A DNA stretch of 64,000 nucleotides from Brevibacterium spongiae (GTDB lineage: Bacteria; Actinomycetota; Actinomycetes; Actinomycetales; Brevibacteriaceae): contig NZ_CP093443.1 of the NCBI RefSeq assembly GCF_026168515.1, forward strand, positions 496,001 through 560,000, read 5' to 3'. Positions within the stretch are counted from its first letter, which is position 1; each line of letters starts with the position of its first letter. This document shows positions 34,439-43,266 of this stretch, piece after piece. The notes below the pieces were generated by a model, which had not been told where the DNA came from, searched no databases, and saw only the letters and a program-made list of their open reading frames with translations. A program made the position numbers and the translations under genes.

Positions 34439-34616
34439 CCACACTGGAACCTGAGAGGCCCGGCCACTCCTGTGGCCGGAGAAAGGCTCGCAACACAACA
34501 CCGCCCGACCCCGCTGGGCCGCGACTGTTACCAACGCGCGGCGAGCACGACCACACATGCTGGGGTGGGGCCAAATCAAAGCATCACAGTGGGGCCAAAT
34601 GGGGTTGACACACTCA
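34439..34616 (+). repeat. Right terminal region of the IS21 element
   Basis: Non-coding. It contains the two GTGGGGCCAAA repeats at 34565-34575 and 34589-34599, which mirror the left-end TGGCCCCAC repeats and are the likely IstA binding sites. Confidence 0.8.
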
Positions 34617-35321
34617 ACCGTCGGCTATGCGCTGTCCGTCGAGGTCAAAGAGAAGATCGACGAGGTCGATCAGGCGGTGAATGAGCTGTATGCATTCGTC
34701 GAAGACCTCATCGAGGAGCGACGCGCCGAACCTGGTCAGGACGTCGTGTCGCGCTTGGTCCATTTCAGCGAGTCGGGAGACAAGCTGGATGCCGAAGAGC
34801 TGCGCAATGCACTCGTCCTTATGCTCTTCGGCGGCATGGACACCACCCGCAATCAGCTCGGCCTGGCAATCCAGACGTTCATCCGGAACCCCGAACAGTG
34901 GGAGATTCTGGCGCAGCGGCCTGAATTGGCCAAAACTGCGCTCGAAGAAGTGCTGCGTGTGAATCCGACGACTCGGTGGGTGACACGGGAGGTCATCGAG
35001 GACTTCGACTTCCAGGGAGTGCATTTCGAAGCCGGCACCACCGTCCATCTGTTCACCCACAGTTCGGGAACCGATGAACGTGCCTACCCTGATCCCGATA
35101 TCGACATCACGGCTGAAGAGCGGAAGCCCCACTTCACATTCGGCGGTGGGATCCATCACTGCCTGGGCCACTACATTGCGAGGGCCGATATGAGCCAGGC
35201 GCTGCCGCTCCTAGCCGCCAAGATCACCAATCTGGCCTGTCCCGGAGGCGACACCTGGCTCCCCGACTCGGGCAACACAGGGCCGATCACCCTGCCGCTG
35301 ACGTTCGACGTCCGCAGCTGA
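34617..35321 (+). pseudogene. Cytochrome P450, 3' part, separated by IS21
   Basis: The remaining 232 residues of the P450 plus the duplicated codons. The I-helix oxygen-binding motif is FGGMDTTRNQ, the K-helix ExxR is in LEEVLRV, and the heme-ligand loop is FGGGIHHCLGHYIAR with the Cys ligand. All key residues are intact; only the insertion breaks the gene. It may belong to the soluble, class-I-type bacterial P450s served by the neighbouring reductase and flavodoxin. The frame runs into the IS end, where no sensible start exists, so a functional product is unlikely. The next gene, the ligase, follows by 118 bp. Confidence 0.92.
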
Positions 35322-35439
35322 GCACTGCCGCACCTGCAGCCCACTCGAGAACCACACCTCAGATACCCACCGCACACAACTTCGGCACCCGCCGAACTCA
35401 GAACCCGGCATCGTCGCCGGTCCGCGAGAAGAGGAAGCT

Positions 35440-35574
35440 ATGACCATCACAACCCCGCCCACCACTGAAGATCCGTGCGTGCAGGAGATCCTGCGTCGCA
35501 ATGATTCGGCTGAAACGAACCTCGCAGATGCCTTCAAAACTTCGATTCAGGACGATCTCCTCGACAACGGTGCC
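35440..35574 (+). pseudogene. Glutamine-synthetase-like ligase, 5' part, interrupted by IS30
   Basis: The first 45 codons of the ligase gene (MTITTPPTTEDP to LLDNGA). The start ATG has a good ribosome site (GAGAAGAGGAAG). After base 35574 the IS30 element begins, and by chance the frame stays open into the transposase gene, which could give a fusion protein. Joined to 36852 the frame continues LERHHSANMDNDTVEEI and onward without error. Confidence 0.88.
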
Positions 35575-36847
35575 TTGGGTTCAAGGAGTCGTCGCAACAC
35601 CTCCAGTGAGGAGGATGTTGCCATGGCCCGTCCCGGACCCCGTTCCCTGCCCAGAACAGTCGAGGCCCAATTCTGGGACCTGATCAGGACAGGATTGACC
35701 GTCGAAGAGGCCGCCGAGGTATTGGGCGTGTCGGTATCGATCCTTCGGCGGTGGTTTCGCCATCGTGGAGGTGTGAAACCACCAATCGGTTATGGTCACC
35801 CAACCCGGTTCCTGACCATCGATGACCGTGAAGACATCGCGGTTTATCGGGGTCAGGGGCTGGGCGTCAGAGCAATCGCTGAGCGTTTGAATCGAAGCCC
35901 GTCAACGATCAGTCGCGAACTGCGCCGCGCCGCACGCGCCCCGGAACACGTCAGACCCTCCCGACCGGCCTATCGGCCCAGGATCGCCCAGGAAGACGCT
36001 GATGCGAAACGCCATCGGCACCGGGACCGGAAGCTGACTACCAATCTTGCCCTGCGCCGTGAGGTGCAGGCACGATTGGCACTGAACCACAGTCCCGAGC
36101 AGATCGCGTCACGACTGCGCGTGGACTACCCCGATGATCCGGAGATGTGGGTGTCGCACGAAACGATCTACCAGTCCCTGTACGTCCAAGGCCGAGGCGG
36201 ACTCAAGCGCGAACTGGTCAAGCATCTGCGTACGGGCCGCAGCCTGCGTAAACCGCGCAGAACCAGTCAGGAGCGGCGGGGACGGATCCCGAACATGGTC
36301 AACATCGCCGACCGGCCCAAGGCGGTCGAGGACCGGGCCGTGCCGGGCGACTGGGAAGGCGACCTTATCCTGGGGACAGTCGAATCGGGATCAGCGATCG
36401 GGACTCTGGTCGAGCGTGCCACGGGGTTTTCGATGTTGCTGCATCTGCCTGAGTCACACACAGCCAACGCAGTGGCCGAGGCGATGATCGCGAAGATGGC
36501 GCAGCTGCCGGCCGAGTTGAAGCGCTCACTGACCTGGGATCAGGGCAGTGAAATGTCTGAACATGTACGCATCGCTGAGGCCACGGGTTTTGATATCTAC
36601 TTCTGTGACCCGCATGCGCCTTGGCAGCGGGGAACGAATGAGAACACCAACGGGCTGTATCGGCAGTACTTCCCGAAGAGCACTGACCTCAGCCAGTGGG
36701 GGTCGGGTTACCTCGATATGGTCGCTGCTGAGCTCAACGCCCGACCCCGGAAACGGCTGGGCTGGAAGACACCGGCCGAGGCCCTGGCTAAGCTATTGAA
36801 CGAACACGACGATTCGACAGGTGTTGCAACGATAGCTTGAATCCGCC
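35575..36847 (+). mobile_element. IS30-family insertion sequence, complete
   Basis: 1273 bp. Inverted repeats: GGGTTCAAGGAGTCGTCGCA and on to ACACCT (35577-35602) against AGGTGTTGCAACGATAGCTT and on to GAATCC (36819-36844), 21 of 26 matching. The flanking TGCC at 35571-35574 and 36848-36851 is the probable 4-bp target duplication, because removing the element plus one TGCC restores the ligase frame. It matches the partial copy at 1-833 and lies in the same orientation. Confidence 0.9.
35623..36840 (+). CDS. IS30-family transposase
   Basis: A complete 405-residue transposase. The N-terminal helix-turn-helix parts (GLTVEEAAEVLGVSVSILRR, GLGVRAIAERLNRSPSTISR) bind the ends. The DDE core has Asp in GDWEGDLILG, Asp in LTWDQGSEM and Glu in RGTNENTNGLYRQY. 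ATG 35623 is chosen for its GTGAGGAGG ribosome site; the open frame upstream belongs to the interrupted ligase. Intact and probably active, since a second identical copy exists at the left edge. Confidence 0.95.
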   Translation: MARPGPRSLPRTVEAQFWDLIRTGLTVEEAAEVLGVSVSILRRWFRHRGGVKPPIGYGHPTRFLTIDDREDIAVYRGQGLGVRAIAERLNRSPSTISRELRRAARAPEHVRPSRPAYRPRIAQEDADAKRHRHRDRKLTTNLALRREVQARLALNHSPEQIASRLRVDYPDDPEMWVSHETIYQSLYVQGRGGLKRELVKHLRTGRSLRKPRRTSQERRGRIPNMVNIADRPKAVEDRAVPGDWEGDLILGTVESGSAIGTLVERATGFSMLLHLPESHTANAVAEAMIAKMAQLPAELKRSLTWDQGSEMSEHVRIAEATGFDIYFCDPHAPWQRGTNENTNGLYRQYFPKSTDLSQWGSGYLDMVAAELNARPRKRLGWKTPAEALAKLLNEHDDSTGVATIA

Positions 36848-38195
36848 TGCCCTCGAACGTCATCATTCGGCCAATATGGACAATGACACCGTCGAGGAGA
36901 TCAAAGAGAAGATCGAGCGCTCCGGCGTCGAATACCTCTACTACATGGTCCCCACGCTGCGCTCGCGCACCGTTGCGAAGATGGTTCCGGCCAAGCACAT
37001 CGTGCGCAACCTGGACAAGGGTGTGAACTTCACGCGAAACGCACTCATGGACTTCCAGAACGACGTGTTCGGGAACCCGATCGGCGCCGACATCCGGTCG
37101 AAGGAATTCGTCGCGATGCCCGAGCCTGATTCGTTCAACCAGCTGCCCTGGGACAAGTCGATCGGACGGATCTTCTGCTCGACCTACGAACCGGACCACC
37201 TCGGCGAGATTGCCGGCCGGCCGAACTTCCACGACTCTCGTGCCCATATGAAGCGCACGCACCAGCTGCTCAAGGATCACTTCGGGCTGACGATGAAGTC
37301 CGGAACCGAACCCGAGATGGTGTGGGTCGGCGAATCGATCAAACCGAACACGATCCCCGGCTACAATCCCGCCTACCAGGTCGAATACCTCGAAGGTATG
37401 CGTCCCATCTACAAGCGCGTCCACGAATACGCGAATGCACTCGGCTTCGACATGATCGAAGGTGACTACGAGGACAAGGGCCAGATCGAACTCAACTGGA
37501 ACTTCGACGAGATCGAGAGGACCGCGGACCGGCTGGTCACCTATCGACAGATCTGCTCGCAGGTCGCCCGCGAGTTCGATGTCGAAGCCTCATTCATGCC
37601 CAAACCCTTCATCGGTGAGATGGGCGCCGGATGCCACCACAACATCTCCCTGTGGGACGAGTCCGGCCGTAACACCTTCGCAGATGCGGGAGTCAAGGAC
37701 CTCCACCTCTCGCAGGTCGGCCGCTGGGTCGTCGGCGGCATCATCAAGAATGCCCCGGCAATGATGCTCATCTTCGCCTCAACGGTGAACTCGTATAAGC
37801 GCTTCTGGGACCCGGGCCAGTTCGCGCCGGCAACAGCCGACTGGGGTCTCGACGACCGTGCTTCGATGATTCGGATCTCCTCGAACGGACGCGCCGAGGT
37901 GCGGGTTCCCGACGCCTCCGTCAACCCCTATCTCTCCCACTCGCTGCTGGCCGCTGCCGCAGCCGATGGGATCGGCAACCAGATCGAGCCGCCGGAAGCT
38001 GGTGCAAAGGGAGTCGACCTGCCGCGCACGCTCGGCGACGCTGTCGAAGCATTCCGCGGCAACGAGTTCATCCGCACCGCCTTGCCTCCACAGCTCGCAG
38101 AGACCTATCTCGAGATGAAGGAGAACGAGTGGGCACAGTACTGCGGCGCACTCACGCAGTGGGAGTTCGACCAGTACTGGCAGGCAATCCCGTGA
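36848..38195 (+). pseudogene. Glutamine-synthetase-like gamma-glutamyl-amine ligase, 3' part
   Basis: The main body of a GS-fold ligase (448 codons; 492 residues with the 5' part). An internal ATG at 36876 could start a shortened protein. The N-terminal beta-grasp (VEYLYYMVPTLRSRTVAKMV), the catalytic region (GTEPEMVWVGE, EGDYEDKGQIELNWNFDE, MPKPFIGEMGAGCHHNISLW) and the later RVPDASVNPYLSH are all present. Enzymes of this family attach an amine to glutamate in ATP-dependent fashion. Two gamma-glutamyl hydrolases nearby support that over plain glutamine synthesis. Whether the 36876 product is made is unknown: no ribosome site precedes it and the native start is cut off. Confidence 0.85.
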
Positions 38196-38221
38196 GCGCG
38201 GCGGAGAGGAGAGAGCGGACC

Positions 38222-39013
38222 ATGAATACTGGCCCGTCGGAATCCGTTGGGGCGAACAGCGGAATTCTCCGCTTGGCGTGCATCGATTCGGCTGCCGCAC
38301 CGCTGTTCGACAAATCGACCGACGGCGGAGTGACTCGCACTGGCTACGAGCCCGAAGCAGCGGCACTGGTCGCTGATTCTCTCGGGCTCAGGCTCGAGTG
38401 GCACGTGGTCGCGTGGGACGACATGATTCCGTCGGTCCAGCGTGGTGACGCCGATGGTGTGTGGTGCGGGCAGGGGATCATCCCGTCCCGTGTGGCACAG
38501 CTCGACTTCACTCGCCCATACGCCGTGTTCAACGAATCCGTGTTGGTGCGGGCAGGTGATCCGGCCCGCAGTCCGGAGGACCTGCGAGGCTACAAGGTGG
38601 CGGCCATCGAGGGAAGTGCGAACATGGCCCTGGCTGAGACATTCCCCGGAGCCGAACTCGTTCCGTTCGGGCCCACCGATGATGTCTTCGGCGACATGAT
38701 CCAAGCTGTCAGGGACCGCACCGTCGACGCAATGGTCGACGACGATGTGGTCACCGTTCCCCTCGGCGACGAGCCGGAATTCGACCTGGCCTTCACAGCT
38801 CAGACCCGCAACCCCTGGGGCGTCGGCGTCTCCAAGGGCCGACCGGAGCTGCTCGAACGACTCGACGAAGGGATCCGAAAGGTCATCGAGGACGGTTCGC
38901 TCGAACGTGTGTGGTCGGCATGGATGCCTCACCTTCCATTCCCCGCCGAGACTCTCGAAGCCGGACAGGTGACGACGTCTTCTGCCGATGATGTTGAAAG
39001 AACTCCGGCATGA
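38222..39013 (+). CDS. Solute-binding-like protein (SBP_bac_3 type) without signal peptide
   Basis: A 263-residue protein with the fold of amino acid ABC transporter binding proteins: ILRLACIDSAAAPLFDKS, TGYEPEAAALVADSLGLRLEW, VQRGDADGVWCGQGI, LDFTRPYAVFNESVLVRAGD, and a C-terminal PELLERLDEGIRKVIEDGSL. It has no signal peptide or lipobox and no permease or ATPase next to it, so it should be cytoplasmic. ATG 38222 follows a strong GGAGAGGAGAGAG; GTG 38192, overlapping the ligase stop, is an alternative but adds only a charged stretch. It may sense or hold a pathway intermediate; this is inference. Confidence 0.82.
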   Translation: MNTGPSESVGANSGILRLACIDSAAAPLFDKSTDGGVTRTGYEPEAAALVADSLGLRLEWHVVAWDDMIPSVQRGDADGVWCGQGIIPSRVAQLDFTRPYAVFNESVLVRAGDPARSPEDLRGYKVAAIEGSANMALAETFPGAELVPFGPTDDVFGDMIQAVRDRTVDAMVDDDVVTVPLGDEPEFDLAFTAQTRNPWGVGVSKGRPELLERLDEGIRKVIEDGSLERVWSAWMPHLPFPAETLEAGQVTTSSADDVERTPA

Positions 39014-39729
39014 ACGAGAGGCCGTTGATCGGTGTTCCCGCAATGTCCTCGGCACAGGTGAAGGGTCTTCGCTATTCCGGCAGCGTCGTGGCCGATGCCG
39101 TGCTCCGTGCCATCGCGGTGTCTGGAGGAGAGCCGGTCGTCATCCCTCCGTCTCTGGACGGCGGACTGCTGGCACATGTCGACGGGATCGTGCTTCCCGG
39201 CGGCTCGGATATCGATCCGAGACGCTACGGGCAAATACCCGATGAGACGTATGCCGGCACCGATTTCGAGGGCCAGGACAACGCTGATGCGCGAGCCATC
39301 ACGGCGGCTGAAGAGCAGGGCATTCCCACCTTGCTCATCTGCCGGGGACTGCAGCTGTGGAATGTCGAGCGCGGCGGCAGCCTGTACCAGCATTGGCCCG
39401 AATCCGAGGTCGAGCACGTCGGAACCGTCCATTCGGTTGAGGTAGCAGCGAACTCGCGACTGTCGGAGGCGCTTGGTCTCTCCGGTACGGCATACACCTC
39501 CAGTTACCACCACCAGGCCATCGACCGCCTCGGCGAGGGTCTGCAGGTTACTGCCCGCGCCGCCGACGGGTGCATCGAAGCCGTCGAAGACCCGAACCAT
39601 GCGATCGTCGCGGTGCAATGGCATCCAGAGGATCGTGCGGAAACCGAAGCCGTCGACAGCGCTCTCTTCGCCTGGGTGGTCGCTCAGGCGACAGAACGCA
39701 TGCGCGGCCGCCTCGGCGCCGTTGTGTGA
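39010..39729 (+). CDS. Gamma-glutamyl hydrolase, peptidase C26/PuuD-like (first copy)
   Basis: A 239-residue class-I glutamine-amidotransferase-fold hydrolase. The nucleophile is in LLICRGLQLWNV, preceded by IVLPGGSDIDPRRYG; the catalytic His is in AVQWHPED; and SYHHQAID is the family's additional motif. PuuD-type enzymes cleave the gamma-glutamyl bond of gamma-glutamyl-GABA or related amides. Here it probably removes the glutamyl group added by the upstream ligase. It overlaps the preceding gene by 4 bp (ATGA). Confidence 0.88.
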   Translation: MNERPLIGVPAMSSAQVKGLRYSGSVVADAVLRAIAVSGGEPVVIPPSLDGGLLAHVDGIVLPGGSDIDPRRYGQIPDETYAGTDFEGQDNADARAITAAEEQGIPTLLICRGLQLWNVERGGSLYQHWPESEVEHVGTVHSVEVAANSRLSEALGLSGTAYTSSYHHQAIDRLGEGLQVTARAADGCIEAVEDPNHAIVAVQWHPEDRAETEAVDSALFAWVVAQATERMRGRLGAVV

Positions 39730-39793
39730 ACCGTCATCGAGGCTGGAACGCGGTGCATTTCGTCAATGGTCGAATCGATTGTCAAGGAGTGAA

Positions 39794-40594
39794 GTGAATC
39801 GGAATGTGCTGACGCACGACGACGTCATGCGGACGAGTCCCGCTGATTCGGCGGATGTCGAGATCGTGGTGGTCGTGCAGCTGAATATGCCTGGACAGAC
39901 CGACGACTCGGTCGCTCTGCAGCGGGATCTGACTGTCACGGCCGTCGACGATCTGCATCGCCTCGGCGCGAGAGTGAGAATCCACGACGTCGGAGCCGAC
40001 AGCGCACCCGATGAGGAAGCCATTGCGCGAGCCGACGGCATCCTCGTGCTCGGCGGGGGCGACGTCGACTCGCGGCTTTACGGGAACACCGGCCCGGTGC
40101 CGAACGAATACGGCAAAGATCGACGAGCCGATGATCGGGAGATCGCGGTCATCCAGTCGGCGATAGCTGACGATGCGACGCTCCTCGCGCTCTGTCGAGG
40201 ATCACAGCTGCTCAACGTCGCCTGCGGCGGCTCGCTCATTCCGGACCTAGACCCTTTCGACCTGCACAAGGGCGCTCCCGGGCATCCTCTGTTCATCGAC
40301 GAGACCGTGACCCTGACGCCCGGTTCCATCGTCCACGACCTCTACGGAGGCGCCGAACTCACGGTGCGCAACGGCCATCACCAGGCAGTCGACCGCGTGG
40401 GGGAGGGACTGCGGGTGGCCGCACGAGCCGCTGACGGTGTCGTCGAAGCCACCGAACGGATCGAGAACTCCTGGATCCTCGGCGTGCAGTGGCACCCAGA
40501 GGAACAAGGCGCCGATGAGCAGGACCGTCAGATCCTCTTCAGCGCTTTCCTTGAGCAGGCCAGGGCACGGAAAGCAGCCGCGCTCACGGCCTGA
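39794..40594 (+). CDS. Gamma-glutamyl hydrolase, peptidase C26/PuuD-like (second copy)
   Basis: A 266-residue paralogue of the previous protein. The nucleophile is in LLALCRGSQLLNVACGG, with ILVLGGGDVDSRLYG before it, HHQAVDRVGEGL, and the catalytic His in GVQWHPEEQ. It is clearly divergent in sequence, so substrate may differ. GTG 39794 follows AAGGAG at a short spacing. It is the last gene of the plus-strand set. Two such hydrolases beside one ligase suggest two different gamma-glutamyl compounds, or sequential steps. Confidence 0.87.
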   Translation: MNRNVLTHDDVMRTSPADSADVEIVVVVQLNMPGQTDDSVALQRDLTVTAVDDLHRLGARVRIHDVGADSAPDEEAIARADGILVLGGGDVDSRLYGNTGPVPNEYGKDRRADDREIAVIQSAIADDATLLALCRGSQLLNVACGGSLIPDLDPFDLHKGAPGHPLFIDETVTLTPGSIVHDLYGGAELTVRNGHHQAVDRVGEGLRVAARAADGVVEATERIENSWILGVQWHPEEQGADEQDRQILFSAFLEQARARKAAALTA

Positions 40595-40727
40595 GCAGGC
40601 GGGCCGCGGCGTCGGCATTCCACCGCATCGGAGTGAATCGACTCTGTCCAGCCGACGTCAACCGGGATAGACGGGTTCCCTAGTCTGTAGGGACAGGAGC
40701 GGTTAATGATGAACGCTCAGGTTCGCC

Positions 40728-41234
40728 TCAAACAGACGTGGAGGCGGCTCCCACGGCGGGGCGGACCGTCACCCAGCGGCGCACCGCAAGCACGAGCGCG
40801 GCAATGAGACCGACGATGAGCAGCCCGTCGGCGGCGATGTAGAACAGATGCATGGCCGATCCGCCGTCGTCAACACCGGCGAGCACAGCGTCGGTGCGCT
40901 TGTTGAGCAGCGGCCTGATGACGAGGACCTTGATGATGAGCACGGCGATGAGCCCGCTGGCCAGACCTCGGTAGACACGGTCGACGCCCGACTTGAGCAT
41001 CGACCACAGCAGGACCACCGCAATCGCCAGCTCGACCCAGTTCATCACGCCGAACACCAGGCGCCCGATGCCCAGTCCCAGCGGGATGGTGATGCCTGGG
41101 GCGGTGAATTTCAGCGGGGCTTCGATGAGCGAGATGCCGATGATGAGCCCGAGCCACACCGCCGGCAGAAGGACGCGTGCTCCCGCCGCCAGCCGGGTGT
41201 CCTGAGTGCTGAAGAAATTGGCCATGAACCGCAT
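40728..41234 (-). CDS. Small integral membrane protein
   Basis: A protein of about 168 residues with four hydrophobic segments (LLPAVWLGLIIGISLI, IGRLVFGVMNWVELAIAVVL, GLASGLIAVLIIKVLVI, LFYIAADGLLIVGLIAALVL). No family recognised with certainty. The start may be ATG 41234 or 41225; GGGAG lies just before the former. It is divergent from the amidohydrolase gene with almost no spacer. Confidence 0.7.
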   Translation of the reverse strand: MRFMANFFSTQDTRLAAGARVLLPAVWLGLIIGISLIEAPLKFTAPGITIPLGLGIGRLVFGVMNWVELAIAVVLLWSMLKSGVDRVYRGLASGLIAVLIIKVLVIRPLLNKRTDAVLAGVDDGGSAMHLFYIAADGLLIVGLIAALVLAVRRWVTVRPAVGAASTSV

Positions 41235-41295
41235 TCTACTCCCGGTAGAAAAAGGTGCTCGTGGGGGAGTGGGGACGGCCCTTAGACTGGTGCCC

Positions 41296-43158
41296 ATGCG
41301 TCTGTTCTCCAACGCCGTTGTGCGCACCTTCGCGCCCGCTGATCATCCCGACAGTGCCGGAACCACCGACCGTGCCGATCGGCGCGACGGTGGCGGTGTC
41401 CCAACCATCGACACCCCTGTCGCGGACAACCCCACAGCCCAGGGCGCCGCGCCCGATGCGATCCTCGTCGACGGGGAGACCATCGTGGCCGTCGGCACTC
41501 GGGCCGAACTGCTCGACATCGCTGCCGCGGAGTCATCGACGACGGCGGCGCTCGCCTCGGCGGGTGGGGTGGGTGCGACCACGGTCATCCCCGGCCTCGA
41601 GATCGATGAGATCGACTGCAACGGCCAAGTCATCCTCCCCGGATTCGTCGACGGACACATCCACTCGATCATATACGCCGATTCGCTGACCGACCTCGAT
41701 CTGTCCCAGACGAAATCCCTCGCCGAGGCGGTCACCGCCATCCGCGAACGAGCAGATTCCCTCCCCGTGGGCACTTGGGTTGTCGGCTCCGGCTGGGACC
41801 TCAACAAATGGGACGACCCGTCCTACCCGGACCGGACGCTCCTCGACGCCGAGGTGCCCGACCATCCCGTGGCCATGTGGTCCCTCGACCTGCACACCCT
41901 GTGGGCCAATGCCCACGCCCTCGAGATCGCCGGCATCGACGCCGAGACCCCCGATCCCTCGGGTGGCAGCTTCGTCCGCAACGATGACGGGCAGCTCACC
42001 GGGCTCGTGCGAGAAGACGCCACGGACCTCGTCGCCCGCTTCATCCCCGAACCCAGCCGTGAGGAGCAGGTCGAACGCCTCGCCGTCACGCAGAAGCTGT
42101 TCCTGTCCCAGGGGCTGACCGGCATCCACGACTTCGACGGCATCGCCTCGACGCTGGGATGGAACGACCTGCGCGAAGCCGACCGGCAGGACATGCGGGT
42201 CACGCTCTTCCTGCGCGGACCCGAAGTGCCGTGGGCAATCGAAACCGGCTGGCACACCGGCGACGGAGACGACTGGCTGCAGAGAGGCGGGCTCAAACTC
42301 TTCTCCGACGGCGCGCTCGGCTCGCACACCTCGCACATGTCCTCACCGTTTCCCGAAACCGACGGTGAGGCGGAGAACTTCGGCATCGCACAGATGACCG
42401 AGGACGAACTCTTCGACCAGGCCCGCATCGCCACCGAGGCGGGGATCTCCGTGGCCATCCACGCCATCGGCGACCAAGCCAACCACCACGTGCTCGAAGT
42501 CTTCGACCGCCTGCGCGAGATCACAGCGGCCGCCGAGGAACGCTTCGACCGTCCTTTTCGTCACCGCGTCGAACATGCTCAGTTCATCCAGCCGGGCGAC
42601 GTCGCCCGCTTCGCCGAACTCGGAGTGCTCGCCTCGATGCAGCCCCGGCACTGCATCTCCGATCTGCACTTACTCCACCTCATCGACGAATCCGCGCAGC
42701 TGGCCGCCTACGCCTGGCCGGACCTGCTCGCCGCGGGTGCCCACGTGGTCTTCGGCTCCGACGGGCCTGTCGAACCTGCCAATCCGTTCGCCGCGATCTA
42801 CGCGGCGATGACCAGGGCGAACATCTCTGGGGACGCAGCGACAAGCTTCCAACCGCACCGTCGGCTGAGCGCCGTCGAGGCCATCCGCCTGCACACTCAG
42901 GGGCCCGCGTTCGCCGCCGGTTTGGAGGATCGCCGCGGGTATCTGGCGCCGGGCATGGACGCCGACTTCATCGTCGTCGACACGGATCCCTGCGTCGCCG
43001 ACGGACTCAACGCCGAGAGGCCGAGGACGGAAGAGCTCAACGCAGACGGCCTGCTCGGTTACGATTCCGAGGAAGCCCTCTTCGCCCACGCCGAGGCGAT
43101 CCGTGACACCCGTGTCGCGCTCACCGTCGTCGGCGGAGAGATCAAATACGAAGCCTGA
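41296..43158 (+). CDS. YtcJ-like amidohydrolase
   Basis: A 620-residue metal-dependent hydrolase of the amidohydrolase-3 branch. The HxH metal motif is in ILPGFVDGHIHSI; other segments are HPVAMWSLDLHTLWANAHAL, GLKLFSDGALGSHTSHMSSP, VAIHAIGDQANHHVLE, RVEHAQFIQPGDV, VVFGSDGPVEPANPF. It is expected to hydrolyse an amide, imide or formamide-type bond, substrate unknown. I start at ATG 41296, where the family sequence MRLFSNAVVRTF begins. A loop at about residues 15-40 and another near 75-85 are longer than usual. The next gene follows 108 bp downstream in the same direction. Confidence 0.87.
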   Translation: MRLFSNAVVRTFAPADHPDSAGTTDRADRRDGGGVPTIDTPVADNPTAQGAAPDAILVDGETIVAVGTRAELLDIAAAESSTTAALASAGGVGATTVIPGLEIDEIDCNGQVILPGFVDGHIHSIIYADSLTDLDLSQTKSLAEAVTAIRERADSLPVGTWVVGSGWDLNKWDDPSYPDRTLLDAEVPDHPVAMWSLDLHTLWANAHALEIAGIDAETPDPSGGSFVRNDDGQLTGLVREDATDLVARFIPEPSREEQVERLAVTQKLFLSQGLTGIHDFDGIASTLGWNDLREADRQDMRVTLFLRGPEVPWAIETGWHTGDGDDWLQRGGLKLFSDGALGSHTSHMSSPFPETDGEAENFGIAQMTEDELFDQARIATEAGISVAIHAIGDQANHHVLEVFDRLREITAAAEERFDRPFRHRVEHAQFIQPGDVARFAELGVLASMQPRHCISDLHLLHLIDESAQLAAYAWPDLLAAGAHVVFGSDGPVEPANPFAAIYAAMTRANISGDAATSFQPHRRLSAVEAIRLHTQGPAFAAGLEDRRGYLAPGMDADFIVVDTDPCVADGLNAERPRTEELNADGLLGYDSEEALFAHAEAIRDTRVALTVVGGEIKYEA

Positions 43159-43266
43159 CTGGCAGCTCTCCGACCGCCGGCCCGCACCATCACCCGAAGC
43201 CCGCACCATCACCCGCGACAGCAACCGTCACCCCCTCCGCCACCCCGCCGACAAGGAAGTCCCCAC

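Larger units (their letters stand above)
31682..34616 (+). mobile_element. IS21-family insertion sequence
   Basis: The element is 2935 bp and encodes IstA, IstB and a third small protein. Ends read inward as TGAGTGTGACAGTC (left) and TGAGTGTGTCAACC (right), each followed by two copies of TGGCCCCAC (31701 and 31735; mirror copies at 34565-34575 and 34589-34599), the usual multiple transposase-binding repeats of IS21. The 6-bp target duplication ACCGTC flanks it (31676-31681 and 34617-34622). It splits the P450 gene. Confidence 0.95.
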
